DNA of 64,000 nucleotides from Sclerurus mexicanus (taxonomy: Eukaryota > Chordata > Aves > Passeriformes > Furnariidae): positions 142,351 to 206,350 of the forward strand of contig VWZF01007063.1 in assembly GCA_013396755.1 (NCBI GenBank), read 5' to 3'. This document shows positions 14,867 through 28,391 of this stretch, piece by piece. The position numbers and the translations under genes were made by a program. The notes beneath the pieces are model-generated. The model ran no database searches and had not been told where the DNA came from. It saw only the letters and a list, made by a program, of their open reading frames with translations. The first letter of the stretch is position 1. Each line of letters opens with the position of its first letter.

Positions 14867-17800
14867 AGGTATGGAAAGCAAAGCAAAGTGATAGAATATG
14901 GCAAATTTCTTTCAATAATCTAATTAGTTTGGCATTTTTGTCACATGCACCTGAGTTTGTAACTGTGTTTATGTTTTATGATTGATGAACATACTCAAAT
15001 ATTGGCAGCACGGTCAGGCATTCTACCAGGTGGAACACCCAGAGGACTATTCCAGACAGAAAGAGAAAGAGAAGAAAAGGGTAGGCACAGATTCATCTGG
15101 TTGTACAGTATCTCAGTGAGAGACAAGCAGTGCTTACCTATTCTCAGGGATACTTGGGGATAAGGTGGGGGTGAAGGGAGATTACACAAGCCTGCTGTAC
15201 TCCTCGTCTTGTTGAAGGCTCCTCAGCAATAGTTCCCACTGATGAGGGGTGAGGGCTCCCCAAACCAGGAAGCCTGGCTTTGAGACATGCCCAAATCCCC
15301 CAGCTCTGGAGCATTGTCCAAACTCTGCAGCCCACTGTGCTCATGCTTCCAGGCTGGAAGTGCCCAGGCTCATGGCAGAGCTGTCACTCAGTCTGGGGGT
15401 GCTGCCTGGAGCAGAAGCTGGGATATCATCTTCATGCTGCTGTCAGCATTTACGCTGGTATCCACTTTGCTCAGCTTGCCCCGCTGGGAGGAATTCCTCA
15501 TTGCATATGAGCTTCATCCCCAGCTGTGGTAAAATAAACGAGTAAATAAAGCCTGCAAACAAGAAAACGTGCTTTCCAGCCAGCCCTCCACATTCCAGTT
15601 CTCAAAACAATTCTTTGTTTATAGGCAGTTTTTATTTTTCACTCTAAACTGTGTTAAGGGTGAGCAGTTTCTTCACACCTTTCTTAACTTGCTGTAAAGT
15701 GCCTGGGTGGAGGCTGCTGCATTCCATTATCCTCTGTATCACAAATTCTGGCTAAAAGACAAAGAATTAGAAGTGAGTGTGAGCAGATTTATGAAGCTGT
15801 GATAGGAAAAGGGGGATGTGATAGAATTAGGAACAAAGTATAGGAAAATCAGAATAGATTTCCAAAACAACTTTTAAGAGGCTGCTGATAGTGAACATGT
15901 TTTAACACAGTGGGGGTTTTTCTACATGAAACAAGAGAGAATATGCTCATAGACCTCTGATCAGTTCAGGGAAAGTGAGCAGGAATGGAAATGGTTGGGA
16001 GAAGGTTGATATTTAGAGGAGAACTTGCATGGTCTGCTTTACACAGCTATCTTGGTGTTGGTAAAGCTGAAATCAGGAACATGCGCGCGCACATGTCGGT
16101 TCAGAGCAGTTTACTGTGCCTTCTCCTATGTGCTGGAATACCGTAAGGACCCCAGGCACCAGCCCTCCAGCACAGAAACGGAGCTGCCCCAAGCAGTGAC
16201 AGTTCCCTATTAGTGCTGCCCCACAAGCGCAGGGCAGGAGCACAGAATGTAATTCCATTCCATTTTATCTGCTCTCACAGAAAACACAAGATTAAATAAG
16301 TCTCACCACTGCTAACCACTGGCTAACAGAAGAAAGGATGAATGCTCTGCCTCCCTCTCTCATCAGGCAGTTAACTGCATGCATCCTTTGCCGACTACAT
16401 GTACTTTGTGCTTCAGCAAATTTCTTTAAGCTGACAGGAATAGGAGTAATGTATCTCATCAATCGGGCTTTCATCCTGTTTCATCAAACTTCTTAAGCTT
16501 TTTTTCCCCTGGCTTTCTAATTTGTTTCTGAATCTTCTATCTCTTCGTCTCAGACCTCCTCCAAAGAGCATGTTGTACAGTGGTTTTCTTCTACACAAAC
16601 TAGATCTATGGGATTTATGGCATAGGGGGATCTGCTTTACAGTGGCCCTAGCCCTTGGGTATCAACAGATGCTTTCTATGCTAAGGAAAAAGAAAATCTA
16701 TTCATTTTTTGTATTGTGTGCTATTGTTCAAAGTCTGGCATCGAGACCAAGGGGGTCACCCAACCAAAGCTATCACATAGTAATGCTTTCTTTTTGTACA
16801 GGCAGAATAATTTCCAAACAGATTATTGGCCCCAGTAAGAAATAGCAAAAGTGTGTGCAAACCCTTAGTAAAAGATTCTTTTTTAGGAAACTTTCAGTAT
16901 CATCCAAGTAGTTCTGAGGTTTTAGGTGACGAGGCAATGGCACAAAATTACTCTTCTCCCAGTTTGGATCTATTTATGCTAATTGATTTTAAGTCTGTTT
17001 TGTGGTATCAGGAGATGGTATCTGGTACTTGGTTAGTTGGTTGTTTAATGCAGTCTGTAAATCTGCCCTTCCTGCTTTTCTGAATTCAGGGATTCTCGTC
17101 TTAAGGTTTATGACCTTCCCAGAAATGTGCTGTAATTGGGGTTTTTCCGGGGCAGGGTACACATGTGGGAATCTTCCTGCTGGTCGTGTCAGTATGTATC
17201 TAACTGGCCAGGTGTAGGTAGCCCTGTGTGTGCTCTCCCCACTGCCCAAGCTGGTGCTTAGGCAAATGCCAGTCTGGAAATCACAGGCAGCCTTCTCTCC
17301 ACGGCCCTGACACCAAGTCAGGGTGACTGCTGGGGCTGGCTGGCATCCCGCTGACCTTACGTGCAGCCAGGGCTGCCTCTTTTACATTGAAGTAGCCTTA
17401 CGTGACCTTACATTTACACTAGGATGCAAATAAGCCATTTTGGTAGCGAAGATTATTCATACAATGATATTTCAAGTCTCTGTATTATTTCTGACATTGC
17501 ACATTATCTCATCACTTTTTTGCATTTACAGAAAACTCCTTTTCTCTTTAGCCGTATGCCAAAGGTACCCATTCTCTGAGTTTGAATTCATGGCTCACTT
17601 GGCCTTCGTTGGAATCTAAAGAAATGGTGTCTGCTCTTGAAGCATAATTTCAATATTTAGTTGCAATTCCAGGTTACTACAGCTGGTGTCAGTCATAAAT
17701 TCCCTCAGAATTCCATCCCTAAGTAGAAGGCTCATCAATTTACTGATTTCCATTCACTATATTTAGTGTTTGCGTCTAAAATAGTTTAGAGCCTATTAAT

Positions 17801-20800
17801 AGGTTTTAAGCAAAAATTCAGCTTTATTTCATCAGCCTTGAAACATGGAGATGAGTCTTGCAAATTTTTCTTAAAACTTTTGTTTTGTTTTGTGGCAGGG
17901 GTTACCTTACCCCATTTATTTCTGAGCAACGTCTAAAATAATGGATCCTTTAGCCTGGACTGGAGTCTTCCTTATATTTAAACATTAGTTGATAATAATT
18001 TTATGCATCATGTAAATCTTTACATAATGAAGTGCTTCGGCATTCATCTCATGCAGTTCTATTTGCTTTTTGATGACAAACTAAACTGCTACTGGTGCGT
18101 GTGGCATTTCAAGTGCCCTCGACCATTCCAAACTGATTTTCTTTGAACTTGTGTGCTTGTATTTTAAATTAGGAATATAATATTAAAGTATTTATTGGAA
18201 GTAGCAACTTCTGAATGCTTAACCCTTCCCAACTGGAATATCTGTGGGTTAAGTGTGGTTTTGATGTAAAGAAGGGCTGTTTTCCTATTGCCTCTTACAG
18301 GACTTGCTCCTTGTTATTCCACAAGTGAATTTGACCCTCAGTTTGCAAATCCCTGCTCTTCTTTCCTTCTTACTTGCAATGTTCTGTGACAATAGAAATA
18401 TAATGTTCAACCTTGTTTTGTCTTGTTAACAGCATGTGGTTAGAATATTGTACTGCTATTTCAGTAACATTTTTACACTTGTCCCCTACTGTCTTGGCTG
18501 GTTGCCAGCACGGTGATTTATGCTTTGTTTGCCTCCAGATGTGAATATTGCTTTTCTTTCCTGGATGGGCTCTCTGAAAGGGTTCTTCACACATTAAAAT
18601 GCTGAAGCTTTCAAATCAGGGTCTCGCTTAAAGTAATTTTCAGTGAAAATGAGCATAAAAATTCCTAAAGGAACTGAAAACACCTGGACAAAATTTTTAT
18701 TTCACTAAAAATTTAGAAACTAAATTACCTTGGCTTTAAAATGATGATGTAAGCTATTACAGATTCAAAGTATGTAACCTCATCTTTTTAACTGCAGCCC
18801 TGGGCTGTATTTTCTAATCAGGGGAAACTTTTCTATGCCACTTAATATGTTTAGTAAAAACTCACACTTTTATGGTGAAAAGACAGCTTAAACAGAACAT
18901 TTTTATTAGCCTTTGATTTCTTTCTTCTTTCACTTCAGAAATTGCTTTAATGCCTACTTTAATATGTGTTGAACTTCAAGGAAGTTAGAATTTTATACTC
19001 CTAATCAGTGCTACATTCAGAGCACTTAACCTTATAAATATGTTCTGTTTTACTTAAGACTCCTTTTCCCTCATGTCCCCAAGTGTCTGTAGAAAACAGT
19101 TGACCTAAACAAGTTATAATCAGGGATGCTGGGGCTAAACACAGAAATAATCATGCTTTAATGACCAAAGCAAATAATTTGGAATAAAAAAGCTCTATTA
19201 GTTTTTATCCGTCTTTTCAGCCCCTCCTCCCCAATATACATGCTCTTGAGCTTCTTGGGTGTAAGTGTATATTGCCTCTGACTTCAGTATGAATGATAGA
19301 CTAGCATCATTTTCCATAAGATGTATCAAGAAAATGCATTATTAATTTGGAGTAAATATGAGCATCTTTAGAGGAAATGGCTCAGATTCAGACATCTGGA
19401 AAATGAAAGCATTATGTGTTGACCTACTGCAATTTGCTATGATGGAAGTAATTTCATATTCATTTGCCTTGGTACCGGTGAAGAGAGTATTGTATTTAAA
19501 AACAGAACTCGTTGCACTGAATTATTTAGAAAAGTACTCTGAAACCAGCGGAGAACCACTGCAGCTACATCTAATGAAGCACGACACATTCCAGTTTGGT
19601 TGCTATACAGCATCCAAATGTATTCATTTGTGAAGGCACCTTCCCCTCTGCAGCAACAGGAGGCTGATGCCCTGTGTAGGCTGCGAGTCGTACAAAAACG
19701 CCCCACCAGCGACAGGAAATCGGTGCTTTTTACCGAGTAACTGGACCGGTTAGTCTCTGAAAGTCCCTGACCCAAGGCAAAAAGGGCTTCTAAAAATTAA
19801 ATAACTGAGGAAAACCATGAAATAAAAAGGTGGATGTCAGGCTTGCAATTCTATTTATTAACAGCAGAACTGTGCACCACTGGTTCTTCAGAGGGTGTTT
19901 GTGCTGCCTTCAATTACTTGCTGAGAGCCGCTCAGATCCGGCCTCCGTGTCATTGTTTGTATTGCACAGGAACATGAATCAAGTCTGTCGTGCTTTTGAT
20001 GTGCCTGCCAAGTCAACAGCACAGTCATTGTAAGTACTTATCAAAACCCCCTCCGTATTTTCTACCAATGAAGACAGAATAATTTTTGCCCCTTTGCTGG
20101 TTTTTATCACTCTGTGGAAGATTCCTTTAAAAGCAACATTTTTTTTGTCAGCTGGAAAAAATGACGTTGTCAGATGTTGTTCTTAATTATAGATTTAGAG
20201 ATTTATGAAGTTTGCATTTCATTTTTCACTTCAGGACATATTGTCTCAAAAAGCATAAAGTAAATATTAGAGCTAGCACTGCATTTTTATGTTTACTTTG
20301 GCAGTTTCTTTATAAAATTCCTCTACTTGTAGGGAATCAGACCTAGCAATAGTCCTTCCAGAAAGCAGAGGTTTGGACAGGTAGGCATTCACTGAATCCC
20401 AAAATACACTTAAATACAAGCTATCCTAATCTCTTTATGGGAGAATATTAAGCTGACATTGTCAGTTTAATTTCATCAAAAGCATAAATGTTCTGTTGCC
20501 CCAGGGACTCCAGGAAAAGGTATTTTCAGTTTTGGTCATTATGCCAGGCATAATAGGCTCTTTTCTGAGTTGTTGTTATGGTCTTAAAATAGGAGAAGCA
20601 ACAGCACACAGAGAATAATATACAGAAAAAAATCCATACACTTTTAATGTGGGTTGTCTGTAAGGGACAAATGCTCCAAGACAAAACAAAACTATGGTAA
20701 AATTCCAGCCCTGGAAATTAGGTGGTCTTTGTTTCTGTGTCTCATACTGTTAATCTGGAAGCTTTAATTAGACTCACAGGTTTGTTACAGCACTCCTTAG

Positions 20801-22984
20801 AGCTCAAATCAGTCCTAATTGAATAGTTGATGCTGGTGTCACAGTTTAAGACCAAATGACAGTGCGGAGACTGAATAGATTTGGATACCGAAACACTTCA
20901 ATCACAGATTTATGCAGTCCTTGGAATTATATGTCTCCCCTGCTCTGTGGAAGAGATGGCACAGTCCAGGAGGGAACTCAACAGTGTAGCTTAATCTTCC
21001 AGGCCTGCCACATATCCTCCTTCAGCTGTGACCATCCCCTTCCTTGCAGGTGTCCCTGGAGATTGAAGATAGGCTCCCAAGACCATCCCCTGGCCTGCCC
21101 CAGGCCCTGTCAGTAGCAGTGTCAGGCAGAGAATGCCTTTTTCTGGGCTGGCTCCCTCTTGCACCCCATGCCTGAGAACTGGCTCCATGCTGCTGGTGCT
21201 CACAATCCGCTCCTCTCAAAGGTTCTTCTCTGTAAGTGACTTCTCCACTCCTGTCCATAAATTACTCCCGTGTGCTGTAGGATTGAGTTGCTACAGCAGG
21301 TTGTTTTCTTTACAACAGGTCTGCAGTGAATGTCTCAAATGTGTTCCCATTCATTTATTAGATGTCAGGTGCTAACCCTGGATTTAGATTCTCACCTACA
21401 GCCCATTTCTCTGATACCTAATAAAAACCATCGTCAGTTTTGTATCCCTTTTATTACATTTTAAATAAACAATCAAAAACCTAACTGCATTGCTGCAGGT
21501 GACATTTGCCATAAAGCTTCAGCTCTATGCTTAGTGCAAGAAAATGAAATAGAAATCAACTGCATCAACAACCATCCCCACATCTTCAGCCCCATTGAAA
21601 CAACAAAATGCCTGCGGCTCTTTAGAATGCAAGGATTTCTCAATTGGACTTGATCCACTTTATTTCCAGTAAGTTTCACAGTCAGGAGAGAAAAAAAAGT
21701 TGTTCTGTTTAAAGCATAACAAAAAAAATAAAATTTAATGGATTCATTTGCATTTTTCTATCAGTTATCCATGATTCATACTTACATCTTGGAATACAAT
21801 ACATAGATGAGTCATACAGAGAAACAGCCTCTGCATAGGAAATTACACTGTCATTTTAAAGTAACATTGCTTTCCCAAGCTCAAACAAAGATAGCCCACA
21901 GTAATCACAGATAAATCTTCACCGAGTTGGAGCACTTGTTTAAAAAACCAGCTCCCCTCTGTGTGTGTGGAACCAGAACCTGACTCAGAGCATAGGGAGG
22001 GCTCAGTTACTAACTCCTGTTAGCTCAGGTCGTCCTGGAACCTCTCAGGCTCACCACTTCAGCTTATCTTTTTTTCTAGGAACAAGGTTTCTTAAAGGAC
22101 ACCTTGAACTTTGGTCTTCTGACTGAGCCTCCTTCCAGGGCTGTTCTTTCCCTTCTTGGAGCTGTATGTACACCTGCAGTCAGGTGGTCAGGCCTCGGAC
22201 TCCTTGTGTGCTACATGCAAAGTCTTACAGAGCACACACTCAGTGAGCCTTGGAGGCTTCAGAACAGCCAGGTCACGTGTGTGCGCCAGGACAAGGTCCC
22301 TCTGAGTGGAACTGCCAGTGTCACAGCCAGTGGCTGTCCCAATTTCCAGAGGGAGCTGAACAGTACCAGCCCAAAGAACTGTGGCTATTGGAGCTCGCTA
22401 TCTAGGAAGGTGGAATTACTCTGCCCATCTAAGACCTTTGATAAAGAAGTGTCCTTTATATATTAACAAGTCCTCTTAAAATTTCTGGAGGCTTGGAGAA
22501 TAGCCTTGTTCTCTTCTGTAGGAGGACAGAAGGACAGAAGGAATGGAGCCCAAGAGCTTCCTAACTTTTCCAGGATGCCCTTGAATATTCCTGAATGACG
22601 GAAATAGGAGAGATTGAAAATATATCAACAGCGTCTGCTGACTGCCAAATGTGCTGTAATTCCCTAGCCTTTTAAATAAATGCTATTCATATGCATTGCA
22701 AAGCCAGCAAGAGGAGGAACTAAACATACTAAGATTTGAAGCTTTGCACTCAAGAGGCTGAATATCGTGCAGACTTTGGTTTCTAAGTTCAAATAGGAGT
22801 AAACCACACATTTTCCCAAATTCTGGAAACACACGCCTGCACACCTTTAATCACTGATATATAGTTTACCTGATTAGTGTTTTCAGAGCAATAGTGAAAC
22901 TCGCAGAGGGAAAACAGACATGGAAACCAGAGTGCATGCATGAAATATCTGTGATGATGTTATATATGCATCTGAAATTTGTAC
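14867..22984. other. Non-coding stretch, no gene recognised
   Basis: Open frames of 60-112 codons occur but none has recognisable domains or a splice context that supports an exon. The interval 19,540-20,040 keeps more CpG dinucleotides than its surroundings and ends in a donor-like GTAAGT at about 20,031, so it is the best place to look for a conserved element or non-coding transcript. Two TGACCTTA nuclear-receptor-type half-sites lie at 17,352-17,359 and 17,403-17,410. Nothing else stands out. Confidence 0.5.
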
Positions 22985-22987
22985 TTT

Positions 22988-23068
22988 AGTCAAGTCAGGA
23001 TCTAATCCAGCTCCCATTAAGTCAGTGGGAATTTTGCCAATGAAAACAATAGTAACAGGATCTGGCCA
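22988..23068. repeat. Ancient amniote palindromic repeat (CAATGGGA type), degraded
   Basis: The segment begins AGGATCTAATCCAGCTCCCAT and ends AGTAACAGGATCTGGCC around a GTGGGAATTTTGCCA core, so the two arms are imperfect inverted copies. This arrangement is typical of an old short palindromic repeat family shared by birds and other sauropsids. The exact database family is not certain. It has no coding content. Confidence 0.5.
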
Positions 23069-25092
23069 AAATAATTTAATCCAGCCTCTTCAGCTGCTGT
23101 GCTCACAGCAAGAATGTTGCCATTAAGAAGTTTATATGGACATAAATATTCACTTTAATTTCCTAGAGTTTGTCTACTTGCTTAAAATTGCATTTGTGAT
23201 TAAAAAAAGAGCAACACAGTGTACTGTGGCTGCATTTTAATCACTCTATGTTCAGGAATAAATAGAAAAACATCTTGAATATTTTATACAGATTATATTG
23301 CAATCTTGAATTAACAATTCATTTTGGAGTTGTTTATTTCTTTTTCTTTCTGTGTCAGTCTATTTTTCTTCTGTTGGTTCAGGTTTCCAAGTTACTGCAT
23401 GAGAGTGATTGTGATGGGTTTGGATTTTTTCTCCTATAATCACATTCTGGAAAATTGTCACTACGCATGTTGTATCACTGAATTGCATCTTGCTTCACAA
23501 TGCTGTGATTCCATTCCAGGAGGCGGAAAGGTTTAGGGGTGTACCATAATAAGGCTGTGTTTAATGGGCTGCTACAAGCCTTTGGAGGATGTAAAACACT
23601 AACATGGGGAAGTCTTCAGCAGTTGAAGCACTTTTGAAAATGGTGTTCAAAAGTTTACAACACCAGACCCTGCTCGTCAGTGCTGCCTGGACTGGGAATT
23701 GCTCAGGTTTAGCTCCTTCGCTTAGAACTTCCTCAGGGAGGACAGGATACCTCGTTTGGAGACCTGGGGGCTTATCCCCCTGTGCCTAGAGTGGGAATGG
23801 GCGAGTCTGGGGCTGTGGCAGCTGCTTTTGCTGTTCCCAGGATACCGCCTTGCTTTAGAACCTGCCCTATGCCCACCTACATTACACCTCCTGAAATTGC
23901 CTGAGACTGTTTGGGATGTGGAACAGTTGCCTCTGGTTTGTTTCCCTGGTAGCTCAGGAGTGAAAGGGGCCAAAGCAAAGCAGGCAGAATGCACAGTGCA
24001 TGTCATTTATGAGTGTGTCTAATAGCACATTGCACTTACAGTGGCTCTCATCTTATCCTTTGTTACTAAAGTTAAACAGTCACTGAAACTTTAATTCTTT
24101 TCCTGCCTCCCCTCTCCTCCTTTTCTCCTGGGTGTACTTCCTGCTGTTTCTGAAGCCCTGAAAATCTCTGGAGGTTAAACTAAGGCAAGAATGTACCATG
24201 CATCTATTTTATCATCCCTTTATGGCCCCACAACGTTTAGTGTTCTTGTTCTTCTAAGGCAATCTGATTTTCCTATCTTAGATTTAAGTACCGAGCAAAA
24301 GAGAATCTCAGTGCGGTCTCGTCCAGGCAGAGGGGAGCGTGGGAGGCAGTGATGTGCCTGTGGTGTGCACTGCTGTACTTGAGTTCCAGTTGCCTCACAA
24401 TCCCACAGAGAGATTGTGTATTTAGACTGCACCTCCTCATAGGAGAGACTTTAAGTTTGTCTGGGTTTGCTGTGGTTTTTTGTTCTTGCCAGGCCTTGGG
24501 TGTGGTCTCAGTGATGATATTTAATCCCTTCTCTCTGTCACTTCTGCTGACTTTGATATTGTGTCTCACTTTTTCTTTGCGTCGTTGTCTAGTCTCGGTT
24601 CCTATAGCTATCTCTATACTGCAGTATGGAGATATGTGCATTAGTTATGTGGGATTTTTTTAAATTAATATTGTAACTGCAGAGGCTGTTACCCAGGAAA
24701 TATTTGGATCATTTCACAGTGGATATCTGAATCCTATTAGCGGGTAGTGGAGGTTACAAAATTCTCATGCTCTCTCCTAAAAATATTTGGGAGGATTTTA
24801 TGTGTGTTTCTGCAAAGCCATTTAATTCTGCATTCTGACTATCTGGTTATAAAGTTGATTGTATATTAGATTTGGTTTATGAAAGAGACAGCAAAATTCA
24901 ATGGATTGAATTAAAATCCTGAATAGAAAATGAGATATAAAAACATTTCTCCTGGATATATTGAGTTATGAGTTCTGTGACTGAACATTATTTTGTATTT
25001 ATATCTGGTGATTCATTTATTCCAAACAGATTAATTATAAAGATGACTCTGAAAACAAAACAAGATCTCTCAATGTATAGATGCTTGATTTT

Positions 25093-25102
25093 GGGGGGGG
25101 GG
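25093..25102. repeat. Ten-base G homopolymer
   Basis: A run of ten G residues is followed by TGGGTGAG. It is a simple tract with an indel-prone length; three nearby G runs make a weak G-quadruplex possibility on the + strand. Confidence 0.8.
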
Positions 25103-28100
25103 TGGGTGAGTTTTTTTGATTATCTAATCTATTGAGAGAATCCATGCATCTATATTATAGTACTTAATGGCCTGGAAACACATTACAACAGCATAGTAGT
25201 TTATTTATAGCTATATAAAGTTGAATTACTTTTAATGAGACATTTGCATACAATTATTGCAATCACACTGAAATGGAACAGCTACCTCAGCACATTTTTG
25301 AGACTTTGGCTGAAGAACTCTGAGGATTTCCCTTTGCAGCTTCTGGGAAAAGTGGATTTCTGACCCGTGTTCCAGGATGCGGTACATGCACTACCAGTGT
25401 TTCTGGAGGGAGGGAGCCCGTGTTGTTCCAAATTAAACTGTAAACACCGATTCCCCTGAGAAGTCCAATAGGCTCGATGCAAAATATGAGTAACTAGTGT
25501 TTTCATGGATGTCAGCTCTCATAGCGAGTCTGTTTTCTATTTCAATTAATATTTTGCATAAATCAGTGTCTCAGTAAAATAAGCAATACCAGACTGAAAA
25601 GAACACAAGGCAACTGTAATTAAGCCATATGTTTAGTAATGTGCTGAACAAACAATGGAAAAAATTACTCTTTGGTTACTAAATCAATTGTAATCAACCT
25701 CATTCCGCCCACTCATCCACCTCTATGAGGGGATAATACAGCTGTAGATATCAGGAACAAATCCAGCAACTAAGTTAATAAAACAAAATTGGTGGTTCAG
25801 CTACACGTGTTGGCATGAATGTATCGCTCCCTACAGCTTTATCTCTACAAACATATTTTTGCTCCCAGAGGGCACTCTAAAATACATACTGTTAAAATAA
25901 AGAAATTACTCAGCTTTATAATTCTAGCATCGTTTAAGAGTTTCTCTGCCTGTTACCAAATAGTTCGAGATACGATGGATTATTGGTAACAATCTATTTA
26001 TCTCCAATAGTCAAATACAACCTATGGGCTAATACCGCTTTAATTTGTATACAGTGACTAAGACTATTGGAATATCTGGTGTCAGTTTGTTGTCAGGCAG
26101 CTTGTCAAGCTCAGAATGATCACATAAAATAGGGGATTCATGGTGCAATGACTGCCTTCCCCTGGTGTGGGGTAACAGGTCAGTAAGATTCTGCCACGTT
26201 AATGTAAATACAGGATAACACAGGGTCATCTTTCATCAAACCTTCCCTGATAGTTGAGGCAGAGGAAAGGCATTTCCTGCCTACCAGAGTGAGGAAGAAG
26301 ATGCAAAAAGGGAGGATTTAACATCTTCTGCAGCCTGGAGCCAAACACTGCATTCTTGTTAGCTACATGGAAGGCTTGGCAACTGGTCATGGCTGCTGGC
26401 TGTTCTGCTGTGGTGTATTGCTTGCTCCTGCCAAAAAGGAGCGGTGTTGATAACTAGGAAAGCACTAAAATGTGACTGCTCCGTGTCCATGTGTTTGCAA
26501 TAAGGAACAAGGCAGCATCCTGCTGCAGGAGAGGGAAGTCGCTGTTTAAGGCACTCGTGGACCAAATGCAGCCTGTCCAGGAGTCACTGTGAACAGATCT
26601 GGACCACAGAGAGCCCTGATTAATTTTACAATGTGTTGTAATACACAAACACTGTGGAACATATGCACAAACTTTTATAACCCTTGCGAATTGCAACAAG
26701 GGAATGTCAGCTGAGTTCCAATAACTCTGCTTTGGTTATCCTGCAAATTGTAGTATTCAGGTATGGTGGGAAGGGTTTGGGAATTCATTTCAGGTGAAGA
26801 GCACACAGAAAATTTGTTTAATGCTTTTATCTTATTAACCTGTAACTATTAGTCAGTGAACTATTTAAAGAGGTAAGGACTATTTAACAGTAAAGGACGT
26901 TCCCTTGCCAGCTATTTGGTAATCTTCAAAGAGTAGAGATGGCTTATGGGCATGAAAGGGAATGAAAAGAAGCAAAAGGTTCTAATTCCTGGGTTGAAAT
27001 TCCTTGGAGGTGTTTGCCCAAAGAAGGAAAATCCAGATCCCAAGAGCCTATTCCTAAAGAGAATGCAAGACTGCATGACTTTTCTGTATTTCTTACGTAA
27101 GATACCACTAATCAGGATTTCCTGGATAAATGAATGTCAGCTAAATCTTAATTTTTGCTGGTTTCCCACAGAGTAGCAGTTATTAAATCCAATAAATACC
27201 TCCTACAAATATATATATGCAGTGCTAAAAGTGTAATTCTTATTGTAGGAAAAAAGCTTTACAGCTTCACTTGTAGTTTATAAATATTAATGAAATCATT
27301 TTTAGTAGATTCTCGTGAACTTAGAAGATACCTGAAAAGTGTATGCAATTATTACATAATAAAATCAGGAGTTTGAAGGAAGTAGAGACAAATTCTGAAA
27401 GAAATTTGTTTGGTGGGAAGGTTCAGATACACACCTTCAGTGATTATTAAAACCCCTTTGAGGTCTAAGTTACATTAATGCCTCAATGATTCTGAAAATC
27501 TTGGGTGCCTATTTTTATACTAAAATAATTTAAAAAACTGTTAATGGCTTGACTGAAACCACAAAAATGAGCGAGAGGTAAAGTTACGAGCTAGAAATGA
27601 AAGTCCTTATTTTAATTTTTAAGATTATTCTGCCATAACCAACCTGTGTGCATTGAACTGATTTTGTTCCAGCTTTCATTACACCAGTGATATACAAATG
27701 TCACCTGTCTTGAGGCTCACCAGTAGGTTCATCTTTGAGTATTCAGTGAAATTATGCTTTAAGATCTGTGGATGATGATGAGACACCAGCCTCAGACATC
27801 ACTGTACCTTAAAATTATGTGCATCCAAGTCAGCTGAAAAGCCAAGTGCTGCAGCCCGCTTGGTCTTATGCACCTGCTTTGAATGTTTGAGGATAGAGGC
27901 TAAAGAGACATCTGCATAAAGACAGCATTAAGCTATAGAGAGACTGTAATAGTGTGGAAGAGTTGTCAGTGGCTGTGGCTGTGTCCGTAGATCTTCAGTG
28001 GGAAGTGGAATAGGACAGGTGTCCTACAAAAGCTCAAGTGTTTCTTTCAACATTGTTTTCTTATGTAGTTGGAATAATATAGAGTATGCAAATAATCCTG

Positions 28101-28374
28101 GTGAAATAAATAAATAAACCTTTTCTTTATTGGCAGATGGAGAGCATGTGAAATACTGTGACCATATAAAATAAATCCAGGTGAACCAAACTGACCATGT
28201 GGCGACTTGTTTGAGATGTCAGTTCTGGGAGCTGGCGGAAGCGGTCACGTGTGGTCTGGTGTCACCAGCTGACGCAGGGCCGAGTGTACTGTCAGTGATG
28301 GTTGGCTGTTACATTTCCAGAAGTGGTGCCAAGAAGCGTTCGTGCAGCTGAAGGATGGGAGGCTGACCGGGATG

Positions 28375-28391
28375 TGAGTCAGCCTGAGTCA
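28375..28391. promoter_or_regulatory. Tandem AP-1 / Maf-type sites
   Basis: Two exact TGAGTCA heptamers occupy 28,375-28,381 and 28,385-28,391. Each is followed by GC, giving TGAGTCAGC, the extended half of a Maf recognition element. Their starts are 10 bp apart, close to one helical turn. An E-box CACGTG lies upstream at 28,246-28,251 and a GCTGACGCAG variant at about 28,269-28,278. Such spacing is what a bZIP-bound enhancer could look like. No gene is recognised within several kilobases, so the target is unknown. Confidence 0.35.

Noticed and set aside
15248..15545. Possible CR1 fragment or small gene at about 15.25-15.55 kb
   Set aside because: GAGCATTGTCCAAAC matches a CR1 segment, but flanking sequence does not follow CR1 order. 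The three overlapping frames have no domain. Too weak to call.
16080..16095. 16-bp alternating purine-pyrimidine tract CATGCGCGCGCACATG, a possible Z-DNA site
   Set aside because: Short, isolated, and not near a supported promoter; nothing further supports a function.
22104..22466. 120-codon + strand frame starting MNFGLLTEP
   Set aside because: No domain, no clear start context or splice signals, and nothing similar in families I know; treated as chance.
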